Shown: positions 12,077-24,665, numbered from the stretch's first letter. The stretch is DNA of 64,000 bases from Helicoverpa zea (GCF_022581195.2 NC_061455.1:6196120-6260119); one strand, 5' to 3'. Numbers and translations: made by a program. Notes: generated by a model not told the origin, from the sequence alone.

Positions 12077-12852
12077 AAACAGTACGGGATATAAAAACAA
12101 ACTTTTACAAATAGTACCTACAGTATAGTCCCTTTTGTCATTTAACTGTCAATTTCACTTGACGGAATTGTGCAGCTTACAGTTAGGCAGAAGTTAATTC
12201 TATGTCAAAATAGTTGACAGTCTAAGCCACAGTTCATTGTATCTGAATAAGGATTAGCATTAGATTAACCAGATGCCAGTGAGTAGCCGCATCTGGGGAA
12301 ACAAGAAACTGGCCTAAATTGGAGGAAAAAGGGTTTGTTTGTCTGATGATTGAATAAATTACGGACCTTCTATTTTTTACAAGGTCCCGTCGAAAATATA
12401 GTAAAGAAAATAGGACTACTTTTTTACCGAAAATAAAAATAGAAGTAATGTAGTTCTTTCACTACATGCACAAAGCTTAATCATCATACAAAGGTGACTT
12501 TTATATTTATACTAGAGTAATAAAAAAACCTTTCAGCCTGGCAATCATTATTACGAAAATATTAAAAGTAACTTTGATAATTTGAAGTCATTTGTGGCTT
12601 TATAGCTCCGCCTTTTATAGCCGTTATTACGTATCAGTTGTTATTTTTTCGCGTAACAAACTAACTGACATTAGCACTAATGTCCTGCCATGAAATGGGA
12701 GTTACCTTGGCGAAATAATTACCTTACTTTTGTGGAAAGAGGAAAAAGTTTTAGCTCCACGTTTTCATTAGGGCATGGACCATAGGTGAACATTACGGGT
12801 AAAAAGAAGTCGTTATAACGTGAGTATTTTTGTACTGTAATGGAACTACTCA
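12077..12852. other. Unique non-coding DNA
   Basis: AT-rich; nothing recognised. Confidence 0.5.
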
Positions 12853-12935
12853 TACCAGGGGGTATCAAAGGTAGCCCAGGTAACTGGGATAAGGAGGTCA
12901 GATAGGCAGTCGCTCCATGTAGAACAGTCTAGGTG
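12853..12935 (+). repeat. SINE fragment
   Basis: Contains 'aaggaggtcagataggcagt' and 'cgctccatgtagaacag', the central module of the SINE at 2429-2830. Both ends are missing. Confidence 0.6.
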
Positions 12936-15900
12936 GAATGTTAAAATATATAGCTTAAATACGAAGCACTTTCCTTGATGAAAATATTCAATATTGATAT
13001 TTGGGTTAAACATTTAAACTTTTTGTTAATTATTGAAATTTTATGAGAAATTCCAGTGATATGTATATTTTTTTTTAAGTTACACGGCACACAATTTTCG
13101 TAAGTTTCTGTTAACGCGTGCCTGTAGGCTGATTTTTGACGTTTGATTCATTGTTAATACTTCTCATGTGCAGTTGAAAAAACATATTAGGTTTGTGGGT
13201 AGTAGGTTTGTGAAACTCATTAAAATATTTTTATTTAAATACGATATTTAATTCTAATTTATACCTATAATTTTCAATAAATATATTTTTTTCTAAGTTA
13301 ATCTTTTTACATGCTCTATATATAGTAGAAAAGTCTCAAACAGTTTTGCACCAGCATAGAGATCTTTACAGTGTATAAACAGTAAGTTGCCAGTCGCTAA
13401 GTTAATGGCACTGCATGCGCCGTTACTTAATGCTCTAAGGTCCATTAAACGCCTTACCTGTTACTCTTTATAGAATACGCTTGCGTGCATTATGCCACTA
13501 CGTACGTACGGTAACTACATAAAAACTTGAATATAACTTTAACTCTCCCTGAAATATTCACTCTGCGCTCCACAAAATAAAGTTTAAACTAAGTAGTGCG
13601 TCACACGTCAGTCTTAAATAAAATGAATTAGCATTTTTGTGCAAACTAAAATCCTCTGCTTAAAATGTAACATAAATAGCAGAATTATGAAAATAATGTG
13701 TAGGTAATATTATTATGTTAATACAACAGTACCGAATATTTGCTTAATATACCTTTTTAACGAGAATGCGTACAAATGCTTAAACGCGAAAATTATGACT
13801 GAAAATATGTAAACTGTTTTCATAAGTAAGTAGTGACTATGCGCCGAAAATTGAATGGGGAGCAGCGAGCTGGCCACATAATGTTTATTACCCTGCATAG
13901 GGCGCTTATTAATAAAACCCTATAGAAAGCGCGCGCAAACACGAATGACCCATGAAAAGAGCTAGTGAACGCTATAATGTGTACACAAAGGCTTACAACA
14001 TCTAACGTTTCCACCCATTATGAGGCGAGACCACCATTCAGGGGCTCAAATGAGTCTTAATGAAAGGTACGATACCATTATGAAGGCAATTGTGAGCTCA
14101 TAAAGGAAATTAAAAAGAGACAAAAAAGCCCACGCTAGTTCCGTGCAAAAAGGGAATAACAAAAAGGTGTGCGCGTATTCGTTGCCGAGTGCTTCACGGG
14201 CGCATGAAAGAAACTGCCTTTCCTCGCCTCATAATAATGATGAAATGATCCCGTGGTAAACAATGGAGAAAACATCGCGGTTTCAGCTTAATTTTAAACT
14301 TGATGTGTTCTATTTTTTGTTTCGCTGCCATTAATATTAAAAGCTGCGTGCTTAATTATTACTAAAGAAACTATAGTGTTGAGTAAAGCAAGTTTATGAA
14401 TGTTCAGTACATAAAAGATACGTTTAAAACGGAGCTTGCATGATAAATTAAAACTTAATGCCTCTGCAGACAGAATTGTAGATTGCTCTTAATTTTATTC
14501 AAAAATTACCGAATATCTTAATCAGCTTGGAAATTAACATTAAAGGCCCCATTCTTTGCTGCTGACACTGCATAATTCCCCCGGCCTAAACTACCCTCAT
14601 TCACTTTAATAGATAGGCCCTAGTTAGCTAATTAATGTTACGTCGCCTTTATCTTTAATTGTATCATTATTAAGTTTCAAATTGTGCGTCAGATTACAAC
14701 TTTGTTAAGAAGTCGTTCTTGTGTCTAGTGGCCACCGGAGATTTGTGGCCGCTTAACTATTTCAATTGTACGAGTTGTATGAAATAATTGATTATTTTGT
14801 AAGGTCGACAACGGAGGAATGTGTCATTTGACAAAATATGGAAGAGCACAGTGTGGTGAACATTTTACAATATTCACTGTTATCGTATTCGCATGAATGT
14901 TTAATAATGATAGTCAGTAAACAATTAAATAAAGTAGGTAATACATATTTCTAGCATCTAAGTACAGTTATATGCTACGCAAGCAAGCAGTTGTATGCGC
15001 TATCGTAGCCGTGACGTCAACTGCTACGCCGTAGCAATCAGGCAATATTGCGTAACTTTGATAATAAAATCATTTTATTAGCGCGCTAATGAAAACGTTT
15101 TATTTTGATTGTTAAATTCTACAGTGTTGCTCAAAGTTTTAACTCTTATTTTAAACACGCACGTTTGATTTTGTTTTATATTAGCCTATAAGAAATTGCT
15201 GGTATACTCGTAGCGGCTGTTTAATATTTTTAATGACTATTATTGTTAAATACTTTAAAGTTTTTATGCAAATCATAGGGTATCAAAACTCAATAATGCT
15301 AAATCAATGCCTAGTAAATGATAGCTATGCGATGTAAAGGAAATCGATTCCGGAATTACGTTCCAACAAGACCAAATTCGACGATGAATCGAGATGCGCT
15401 CGGTATCGAGTAATTATTATGGCAGCTCTAGATTTCACTAGTCAAACAGCTATTGGAGAAGTTTAGCACTGATATTAATACTTGGATCCTAGTTGGATAA
15501 CGTTACAAATGAATGCTATTAATTAATTAGAGTTAACGAACTTAATCGAACATCAATCTTTAAATAGGATTGACAAACAATTGTAATTCATTAGCTGCCT
15601 AGCCTCTCCGAACTATCGGGGTCAGGTTTTAGTGAAACCAGATGCGACTGAATATCGACATATTATATAGAACGACTGTCGATTGACCTCTACTGCGAAG
15701 TTCCCGGCAATATCGATATTCTAAGGTTAGGTTAATTAGAACAGATGAAAGCACTGCTCTAAACTACGGTTAGGCTATTTAAGTGACTGGTATTGGTGAA
15801 AGTTCTTTTGAAATTCCACTTTATTTTGTAAGGTCTACTTTATTTAGAAAAGGCTCAATGTAGGCCCTGTCATTGCAAATTAAAGGCTAATACTGAATAG

Positions 15901-16315
15901 AATATGTACCAACCGCCCACAACTAGGCTCTAACTCTAAAAGACATCTGTGTGAACGGAATTGCGTATCTATATTGTATAAATTGGTTAGCGTCACTCTT
16001 TTACGAAAAACGTCACGATGATGCATGATTCGTTTCAATAAATAAATTAAATGTAATAACGTTAGGTACTTAATCGTACGTGCATATGGTGTGATCTTTA
16101 AAAAAAAAGTGTGCCTCTGTTCACAATAAAACACTTACATAATTTTATGTTTATGTTTTAGTCCCAATAGATCTCAACATTATTTATTTTTCACTATTGT
16201 GTATCCCCATCGGAGAGTAAGTTGAAATAAACTTTTATATTGAATTTACCAAGTTAATCTTCGGTGCGTACAATGTGTATTGATTTTAGAAATACGCTTA
16301 TGTCAAAATCTTACC
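12936..16315. other. Unique non-coding DNA
   Basis: No gene or repeat recognised. A TGACGTCA palindrome occurs at 15012. The stretch 14030-14290 is less AT-rich and low in simple repeats, but nothing specific can be called. Confidence 0.5.
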
Positions 16316-16430
16316 TGTCGATATTATAAATGTAAAAGTTTGTACGAAAACATGTGTGTCAGAATAACACATAGATACAGGCAACTTTTATCCACAGACA
16401 GGAAGTAGTTTCTAAACTTCGGTCGGAAAA
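16316..16430 (+). repeat. Probable Helitron-end remnant
   Basis: Begins 'atattataaatgtaaaag' followed by 'tttgtacg' and later 'aacttttatccacagacagg', resembling the 5' region of common lepidopteran Helitron families. Termini are not preserved. Confidence 0.3.
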
Positions 16431-17825
16431 TTAGTTTTTTTATAGATGAAAAGAGTTCTTCGTAAACTATAAATAGATTCTATTAAAATATTTAAGGTTT
16501 ATGCTTGGACATTAATCTTATTTATAAGGTCGCAACAGTTTGGTGATCAATCAATTTTTAAATTGTTGACACCCATGAACACATTGGAAACCACAAACAG
16601 CATTCAGATTCTACAAAAATACGTCTATCCTATAATTCAAAAGCGGAATAATTTTAGTTAAAAATAGTTCTTTATCTTTCAAACACACTCGTATGAACTA
16701 GACAACTGCCCGAGGCGATTCTTGTGAATAAACAGCTCACCCCATTTCACCCTTACGTGAATCATCCGGTGTGGGTTTAATCTGTAAGTAAAACAAACGT
16801 TCTAGCAATTTTGTTGCCCTAGTGGTTCCTGCAAAAAACTTACCTTTTTTGTTCCTTGACCTTCTAGGGATGACATGAAGCGTGGGTGCTAGTTAGCGTT
16901 CAAGATAAATAAGAATTATAGGAATTGTAAGAAGATTACAAATTATATTTAAACATAAGTCTTCATTTTCATTACTTTTGATGTTAGGCAGTAATTGTGA
17001 ACTGGAAGTTAAGGTATATTGATTTTTTTTTTACAATAAGCCTTTTATTTTATTTTATTAGTTTTTTTACTTGTAATTTTTAAGTAACTGTTAGTGAAAT
17101 TAATAGACCGAAGGGGCTACTTTTAAAGAACAATTCAGAGAATGCGACTCTGAAAAGCTTTTATAGGAAGAGCCACAAAATCGACAGTGTTCCGTGTTCG
17201 TTAGTTTATAAGACTTGTACAAAAGATAGAAACCTTACACGTTGTGGACCTTGCCGGGTACTTTCAGTGTTGAATAGGTAAAGCTTGCTTTGTTTCCCTT
17301 ACATTGTTTTAAAACTGAATATTTTAAGGCAGTTCGGTCTCCGATGATGTCATGTACTGCAAGACCAAAGTGCGTCGTCATCATTTCATGTTTTAGAACC
17401 TATTTTACCAGTATTTAGGATTGTTTAAAAGTAGATGATAGACAGATGCCATTAAACTAATCTCTGTTTTTTTTTTCATAAAGAATTTAATTAAATTAAG
17501 CAAATAGTTCAAGCGGATTGGCAGTTGAAAACATAATTCATTCGTAAATTAGTTTTCAGAAGCTCATTCGACTTCGCTCGGAATATTATTAAATATAATG
17601 AATTAATTAATTATGAACTAAAACCTGTTTATTGTAATTAATTATCCAAACCACTAAACACGACTACATTTTAATGTGGACTACGTGCAGTAGTAAATCA
17701 TGCGGTAATAATTTAGTGCGCGACAAATTGCTGAGTTTCTTGTTACCAACCGGTGTTTGAGGATTATTTTATATTCATAATCTACCTGTATCTACATATA
17801 CCTATAAAAATTATTTCTGAAGCTA
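16431..17825. other. Unique non-coding DNA
   Basis: AT-rich; nothing recognised. Confidence 0.5.
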
Positions 17826-18040
17826 TATTGTAATAAATAAATATATCGGATAGACCCATGGTAAGTTATAAATTAACTTGTGTAATGGGGTTCAAAGATA
17901 GAAGATGAATTACATATAGCTATTTATACATAAATAAATATACACATTAGATACAACACCCAGACCACGGCAAACCAGCATGCTTATCACACAAATGTCG
18001 ACCGTACCGGGAATCGAACCTGGGTCCTCAGGTTCGACAA
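17826..18040 (-). repeat. tRNA-derived SINE
   Basis: On the minus strand there is a perfect box B (GGTTCGATTCC, 18020-18010) followed by 'cggtcgacatttgtgtgat' and 'gccgtggtctgggtgtt', ending in a TTTATTTATT-type tail. The same family is present on the plus strand at 49332-49574. The box A half is weak. Confidence 0.7.
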
Positions 18041-18956
18041 TCTGACTTGGTGACCTTTATCGAGGTCGTCAAATGTAAGAATAAGGGCTTTTTGTCTCTT
18101 CCAAAAGAAAGTATTTAGTGCTGGGAAGTTACTGAACATAATATAATCAGACAAGGCTTTCCATCCTAAGTGTGTCTGTTTCTGTAACTGAATTCAGATT
18201 TTTCGTAAGTTTTCAAAAACGAATTCTTGGAAAACGAACAGATTTCCTCTGACGTTTACTCTATGGTACAGACTTTGATCTCTGCATGGATGTACGATTA
18301 AATAAGTCTACATTTGCAGGTTTTTCGGTATTCTGGTAATTCCTCAGCTATGTCATATAGGTCAGTAACTAAAAAGCGCCGTCACCCAAGTTTGAAGCAA
18401 TATTCGTCAAACTTGGTTGATGTAATGCTTTTTATTTTTCATGATTTCAGTTAAAAAGGAATATTTTGTATATTAGGTATATGTAATTAGTCCATATTTA
18501 CTTCGTGCTTTCTAATGTCTGGTGGCAGAAGCAATAATTCTGCTATTTTCTGAAATTGCCACTACTTATTTTGTACAAAAGAAAGGGTTCAAAACTTGAT
18601 CTACCGGATCTTTTTTAATGAATTTGTAATTCCTCCCTGTTACAGTTTTCTTTATCTTTTTCAACATTTTATTGTTTCGTAGAATATTCGCTAAAGATCT
18701 GCCAAACGATGGCAAATAATGAAATCTTTTGGATTTATTTTTGTCCTCCGTTTGATGGTCTCAATTCTGTTAATATAATTGTTTCGGTCTTTTAAAACCA
18801 ACGTTAATTGAAAACATTGAGATGATACTTTCTTTTGAATTGTTTTTTTTTTTACCGGTAATTAAGATGAGTCGGAGAGATCACTTAATAATGTAATGGT
18901 TCATGGAAAGTTTTGGATGAATAACAATATTTTAATAGCTTTATTATATTATAATA
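18041..18956. other. Unique non-coding DNA
   Basis: AT-rich; nothing recognised up to the Helitron boundary. Confidence 0.5.
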
Positions 18957-19249
18957 CTAGCTGTTGCCCGCAACTTCGTCTGCGTGGGCAATATAGAATC
19001 GTCAAAATACTACTTATCCCGTAGGTGCATTCTTTAGCACTTAGCAGTCACATAGATTCATTGATCAAGGTTGTGTTGTGGATGTGACCATTATCTAAAC
19101 AAAAGAAGTAAAGTTTGTGACGTTGTTCAGCCAATTCGGAAAATTATTACGTATGGTGCGTAAGTAATTTTTACAGGAAACAGCTATAATCTATGTCTAC
19201 ATGCTTTGAGTCTGACAAAGCTGTCATTTGTACATTTTCTGCAGCTGCT

Positions 19250-19430
19250 GTGACTAATCAGAAGCCAGAAAGTCTGTCAGACTTACCATGGATATCGTCT
19301 TGTGTAGTTGACTGGATTGAAGATAGGTAGATAGGTAGTCGCTCCAAGCAAAATATTGGTACTCAAACAGATTCGGTGACTGGAAGCCAACACCAACATA
19401 GTTGGGGAATAGCTGGATGGATGATAAAAT
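19250..19430 (+). repeat. SINE 3' half inside Helitron copy 1
   Basis: Modules 'cagaagccag', 'gataggtagtcgctcc', 'attggtactcaaacag' and 'ccaacatagttgggg', then a GGATGGATGA tail. Same family as 2429-2830 but without the tRNA head. Confidence 0.65.
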
Positions 19431-19495
19431 GAGTCATCATCATCAGCAGGCGCATAGGGTAGGATAGTTTCACTTACTCACTATGGTAAGGCTGA

Positions 19496-19845
19496 CCCCA
19501 CATTAGGCGTGCGCGATCCTCGGGCGTGTGAGTAGCGCGGGCGTCGCGAGCGCGCTGCGTGAACGTCGCGTTTTGCTGCCCTGCGGCATGTGTGAAGAGT
19601 GCAAGCGACGCGCTCGCGGCGAGCACGCGGCGCTCGAGTTGCGTTCTTACCCCTTCGCCCGCTATCCCCGCCACCCGCTAAACGCCTTAGCAATTAAACG
19701 TCAAGGAGAGCGGCGCGTGCGCGCCGCGAGCGCGCTGCAAATGTCGCAGAGCAGCAAAACGCGAGGCTCACGCAACGCGCTCGCGACGCACGCGCGGCGC
19801 CCGCGCTGCTCACACGCCCGAGGATCGCACACGCCTAATGTGGGG
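19496..19845. mobile_element. CpG-rich fold-back MITE inside Helitron copy 1
   Basis: The ends are inverted repeats: left CCCCACATTAGGCGTG... and right ...CACGCCTAATGTGGGG. Complementarity continues inward for roughly 70 bp with mismatches, through 'cgatcctcgggcgtgtgag'. It is 350 bp and extremely CpG-rich. The flanks (taaggctga / gaggccta) give no clean target duplication. The same element is at the same place in Helitron copy 2, so it was inside before the copies spread. Short open frames across it are composition artefacts. Confidence 0.75.
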
Positions 19846-21581
19846 GAGGCCTAAGCCGGGACTCCACCGAAATGTTTGCATTAGTTCACGAATAGGCAAA
19901 ATGTACGTATCTGTGAGAGTCCACTTCATGTGTTCGTACTTGAAACCTGCAGTTTTGCCAAGATTTTCAGAATGTACGCTCGCAATTTGTCATTTCTTGG
20001 TGGAGCCAGCAAATCAAAAGAAACATAAGTGTTGTATACTGTGCGTCACTACCGCACACCGGGAAAATTTCGCTCTTGCGGAGGACGTTCATATACCATA
20101 TTTTGTGTCACACGTTAACAGGACGACAGTAAGTATCCACCGAAACACTTTCAAAAATCTGATGAACGAACAAATCAGACCTGACTTGGTCACCTGGTGC
20201 CAATCAGAGCTCTATGAAGCGATAATATGCTTTGGCTCCTACTGTTATTGTGGTTTCTGAAAATTTATTCACCTCATTCAACGATGAATGTAATTCTGAT
20301 GGTACTATTAAGAACACTTGCTTAGCGCAGAAGCTGACGTTGGCATTTCAACTCTTTTGACTTCTCGAATAGGATACCATTGGTTTTTGTGCAATGCACA
20401 CCTGCAATGCATTCTGGATTAGGATAGGATATAGGTGGATAGGATTTGCAACAGAGAATAATTCTGTCTTTGTGATTAAATGACATCAAACGTAGTTTTA
20501 TATAAAAGGTGTTTTTTAGACTTGGCTCGGATCTTACTGAGACTGTTCGTAATCGTGAACAGTGAAGAAAGTAAACATGTCTCTGGTATGCGGCGCGTAA
20601 TTTGTACGTTTTCAGACGCATAAAGCATTTTACGTGTGTATGGTATTAAATCGAGAAAGCTCCCATTTCTTATCTGCACTTTGTATCTGGGCTTGTTTTT
20701 AAAGCTACAGAATCCTACATTACCTACCTCACGCTTAGCAGCGCTTGCGAGAGATAGATCCTCATTTCTTCTAGGATTAAGTTTACATATTTTGCATCAG
20801 AAAAAATAATTAAGGTCTACTTAATACTACTCACTCAAAGTAATTTGTTTTAAGGCCACCACATTAGTGGAAGATAAGCTAAACTATGTTTATGAAAAAA
20901 TCCTGATATGAACTCCATCTGTAACTTTAAATGATAATTAATTGTTCCACTAAAGTCATCATTTTTGACATAATGTTCAAAAAATAATTTAGATGGCACC
21001 GTTTTAAATTTGGCCGAGAACTATTAATTTTCTTTTCATCAAGGTAATAATTATAGTTGGATTTTGATGTGGCACGGCAAACTAACAAACACTATTGAAA
21101 TGTCTATCGAAAAATTACACTTCGTGTTAAAATATGGTGAATTACGGAAAATACACAACTCCATCTGTTGAAATAATAAATCCTCTATAAAGAATGTATG
21201 GTAATATTGTCATTTACCACCTCGCTCCTTTGACAAATTGATGATGTATTTTATTTACCACAGATGGAGGTACTTTAACCTTGGCTAAACAAAATTTTCA
21301 TATTTTTTTTTCTTCCGAAGTTACTTATAAAGGTGTGATTTTCTGTGTAAAGATTAATAATAGGTCGATCAACTAATATAAGTACAACATTCAAATGTAC
21401 AGTTTTGACAAATAGATTGCGTGTCGTAATATTTTACATCTTGAATTCACAAAATTAATCATATCTTTTGATAGAGTGAATCGATTTCGATGAAACAAAA
21501 ACTAAGTAATACCCCAAGTTACGTAGAATTTTTGTATATAAGCATTGTCTGCATTTAATTCGTAGATTTTACGTGAATCCC

Positions 21582-21640
21582 GAACAAACAAACAGATAAA
21601 CAGACAAACAGACAAACAGACAAACAGACAAACAGACAAA
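21582..21640. repeat. (acaaacag)n microsatellite in Helitron copy 1
   Basis: About seven 8-bp CAGACAAA units near the Helitron 5' terminus (minus strand). Confidence 0.9.
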
Positions 21641-21759
21641 AACGACAAAAATGATGGAAATGGGTTCTGTTAGTTATCCTTTAACATACTGGCTATTTTT
21701 TTTGTCAATTTCTGCAATGTACAAAAATTACTTTTCTACAGATTTATTATATGTATAGA

Positions 21760-23235
21760 TTTACAAAATATTTACATTAATTTTAAAAATTAAAAATAAA
21801 CTTATATATACAACTTAAAACTAATACATTGCATCAAAAAATTGCTCCTCATCGCTGTCATTGGGTAATGTACCCAGAAGGCTGGCAGCATTGTCACGTT
21901 GGATGGCAATGCTCAACCTCTGTGCGAAATAAAAGCCAGCCCTTGGGTCACGAGAAGTGTCAACAAGGCGCTTAGAAATTTCCTTCGCAAGCGCGTGAGC
22001 ACTCGGACCCCACGGCCCGAGAGTTTCAACCCCAAACGGCTCAAACATGTAATTCCCGATAAGGCTACTATTATAATATTTGCGCCGTTTGAGGTCCTCT
22101 GCTTGTGAAGCGGCGGAGCCAACACAACACGCAGTTCTAGGAAGATGGGATGGCGCAAGAGTGTCGACGCAGGTCGCGTCCCACACTAAAGTCCTACCCA
22201 TCTTCCACGGAAATAGCGACATGCCGTCTGGTCTCTTGCCATCGTCGCGTGCCAAACCATTTGGTTCAAGTACGGCTGGCACGCCGACGGCAACAAGAGC
22301 CCGACGGATCACGTCGTTGATATTCGCATGTCGTGGTATGCGGCCCGCACTCCGACTGCACGACAGGCCGTGGTGACCGAGGCTGTTGACAGCTTCCCCG
22401 CAGTGGCAGCGGTGAGGAGTGCAGCACGAAGCACCCAGACGCAGGCAGACAGCGAGTCTGAAAGTGGTGTCGTCAAACATGGTGCCTATGTTTGCCGACG
22501 GAAATGCGTGAAGCCAAAGACCTGACTCCCATTCACCCACAGGCAGTAGGCGTGCTCGCTCCGCAGAAGTAATTGACGTATCAATGAGATTTTTCCGTAT
22601 TACTCTGCAGAGCGGCTCATCCCACTGTCTCTGGGAGGATGGGTTGGCGGGTAGATCGGTATTCGGGCATGTGACTTTCCAAGCATTAATAGCCTCCGCC
22701 AGGCATGGCACCTCAAAATTGATCAGTGTAATAGGTAGTATTTTCCTGATCAATTTATCAGTGCCATGAACGGAGGAAATAAATGCCGGTAAACTAATAC
22801 TGGAAATTTTGCGGACGCCAAGCCCTCCCATACGGATGGGAAGTGTAGCTTGAGACCAAGCTTTGTCGTCCAAGGCCACATTTAAAATTGATGAAAGTGT
22901 ATGTCGAATTATTTTATCAATTTGATCCAAAAGGTTGATGTGCTTCCATAAATGAGAAGCACGCAAGATGTAGGTTAATTTGGGGCCAAAGCAGCAGTAT
23001 CGTAGGATGGTGATGGCTGAATGTATATTAATTTTGAATAACCTTTCCGAAATATCATTGAAATTTTGAATTTTGTTCTCAATAAAATCCGAAAATGACT
23101 CTTCCAGTACTGGTGACCCCAGGAGGCAAAGAGAACTTTTGTCTATTATTTTTATGCCATCGGCTACTGCGTTAAAATTTTGGAGTGTCGTCTGTCTGTC
23201 GGTTGTGTCAGATTTTAATAGCTTATTTTGTTATT
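21760..23235 (-). mobile_element. 5'-truncated LINE with restriction-like endonuclease
   Basis: Fragment of a non-LTR retrotransposon. Only the C-terminal part of the polyprotein and a short AT-rich 3' region (21760-21820) remain. The homologous reading frame ends abruptly near 23235, as expected of a LINE truncated during reverse transcription. The 3' boundary coincides with the Helitron terminus at 21759/21760. Either the Helitron inserted in the LINE 3' region, or the LINE ends there by chance. Confidence 0.75.
21821..23230 (-). pseudogene. LINE polyprotein C-terminus (zinc knuckle plus REL endonuclease), partial
   Basis: An open frame of 469 residues with no natural start. The upstream stop (23233-23231) lies at the truncation point. 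An ATG-less segment conventionally begun at 22966 understates it; the frame upstream (LLGSPVLEESF) also belongs to the family. From the N end: the region after the reverse transcriptase (LGSPVLEE, then ATLPIRMGGLGVR); a Cys/His cluster CHCGEAVNSLGHHGLSC at about residues 275-291; then GKRPDG (about 331-336) and VWDAT (about 349-353). The last two match the PD-(D/E)xK restriction-like endonuclease of R2/CRE-type LINEs, which nicks target DNA for target-primed reverse transcription. The reverse transcriptase itself is absent, so it cannot move on its own. The lack of stops across 1.4 kb suggests a fairly recent insertion. Confidence 0.8.
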
Positions 23236-24155
23236 ATCAGTACTGTTTAGATAGAGTACCTTAGTAATATTAACAAAAAAAAATTGGTCAATAAGACACT
23301 AAAAAGTAACAATTTATAAATTTACACGTTCAATTTAAAAGTGAACAGATAATTCCTCTAAAGGTAAAACCTAACCCAAGCTCTTATTATGAACCCTTCG
23401 TCCAACTTTACCGACTTATGATATTGCGAGAGACGTAGATTAAGACATTGTTTCAGTTATATTGAGAAATTCAAGTCAGTCTTGTGTAAATACCCGAACC
23501 CGGTGCCCAGAAACTCCTACATAGAAATCTTCCACACTGGTATTATTTAATCTAAGACTCAGCACGTCAAATTTGAAGTTTGTTCTACTAAAGCCTTGTC
23601 CAGATTATGTAGGTTTAGTCGTTAGGCTTAGTTTCATTTAGAAACTTGTTGTTGAGCTATTTAGAAAATTAAAATGAAAAGGGTTTTTTACTGTTCATTT
23701 ATTAATTTCTGTTTATAAGGTCATCTGAGCGCAGCATCAATGATTGCTCTTAAGTAAGTATTCATGCAACAGAAAACTACTTTTATTTAATGAATTCAAA
23801 TATAACAAAGACCTCATATTTACCTATCCCATTTCCCAAATACAGATTCAAAGCTATTTATAACCACTAATCCAGTAAATTCATCATCGCACGAACACAA
23901 TCAACTCGATCAAAAACCATAACAGACATTGAATAAACAAGCCGTAGCCAAACAAATCAGACTAATAACCAATTTTAGTAGAACAGACAAAGCTATATTC
24001 ATACAATAGAGTGAATAATGGTTTGACGACACCAGGTAAAAAGTAGGCAATAAGAGGTTCGACGCAAATGGTTGGAACATTGTCGCATTAGTCATCACAA
24101 TGCCGACTTGCTGACGTTTGGACAGCCCTGACAAATGATGCCTTTTATTGAATAA
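23236..24155. other. Unique non-coding DNA between LINE fragment and Helitron copy 2
   Basis: AT-rich; nothing recognised. Confidence 0.5.
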
Positions 24156-24482
24156 CTAGCTGTTGCCCGCAACTTCGTCTGCGTAGGCAATATAGAATAG
24201 TCAAAATACTACTTATCCCGTAGGTGCATTCTTTAACGTGACAGTATAATTAGGATTAGCACTTAGCAGTCGCATAGATTCATTGATCAAGGTTGTGTTG
24301 TGGATGTGACCATTTATCTAAACAAAAGAAGTAAAGTTTGTGACATTGTGAATATCTCTGGATCTAGTCAGCCAATTTGGAAAATTATTACGTATGGTGC
24401 GTAAGTAATTTTCACAGGAAACAGTTATAATCTATGTCTATATGCTTTGAGTCTGACAAAGCTGTCATTTGTACATTTTCTG

Positions 24483-24665
24483 CAGCTGCTGCGACTAAGC
24501 AGAAGTCTGTCAGTTTTCACCATGGATATCGTCTTGTGTAGTGAGACTGGATTGAAGATAAGTAGATAGGTAGTCGCTCCAAGCTAAAAAATATTGGTAC
24601 TCAAACAGATTCGGTGACTGGAAGGCAACACCAACATAGTTGGGGAATAGCTGGATGGATGATAA
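24483..24665 (+). repeat. SINE 3' half inside Helitron copy 2
   Basis: Same modules as 19250-19430 with small deletions. Confidence 0.65.

Larger units (their letters stand above)
18957..21759 (-). mobile_element. Helitron copy 1, non-autonomous
   Basis: On the minus strand it starts TCTATACATATAATAAATC and ends GGGCAACAGCTAG. It is flanked by host A at the 5' side and T at the 3' side, exactly the Helitron A|T target. A hairpin CGCA-GACGAAGT-TGCG sits 11 nt before CTAG, with the same loop as the older copy at 2224. It is 2.8 kb, with no Rep or helicase. Cargo: a SINE 3' half (19250-19430), a CpG-rich fold-back element (19496-19845) and an (acaaacag)n run (21582-21640). It is highly similar along its length to 24156-27059, but the outer flanks differ, so the two are separate insertions. 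Its 5' end directly abuts the 3' region of the LINE fragment. Confidence 0.8.

Noticed and set aside
19474..19854. Arg/Ala-rich open frames on both strands
   Set aside because: They lie in the CpG-rich fold-back element, where stop codons are rare by composition.
19838..20260. 140-residue open frame in Helitron copy 1 (with a 138-residue partner at 25120-25536)
   Set aside because: Although both copies are open, differences between them are about nine amino-acid changing to three silent, plus a 6-bp deletion. That is what neutral DNA gives. The start lies in the fold-back element and no domain is visible.
21899..22769. Open frames opposite or overlapping the LINE frame
   Set aside because: They are shadows of the LINE coding sequence on the other strand or in other frames.
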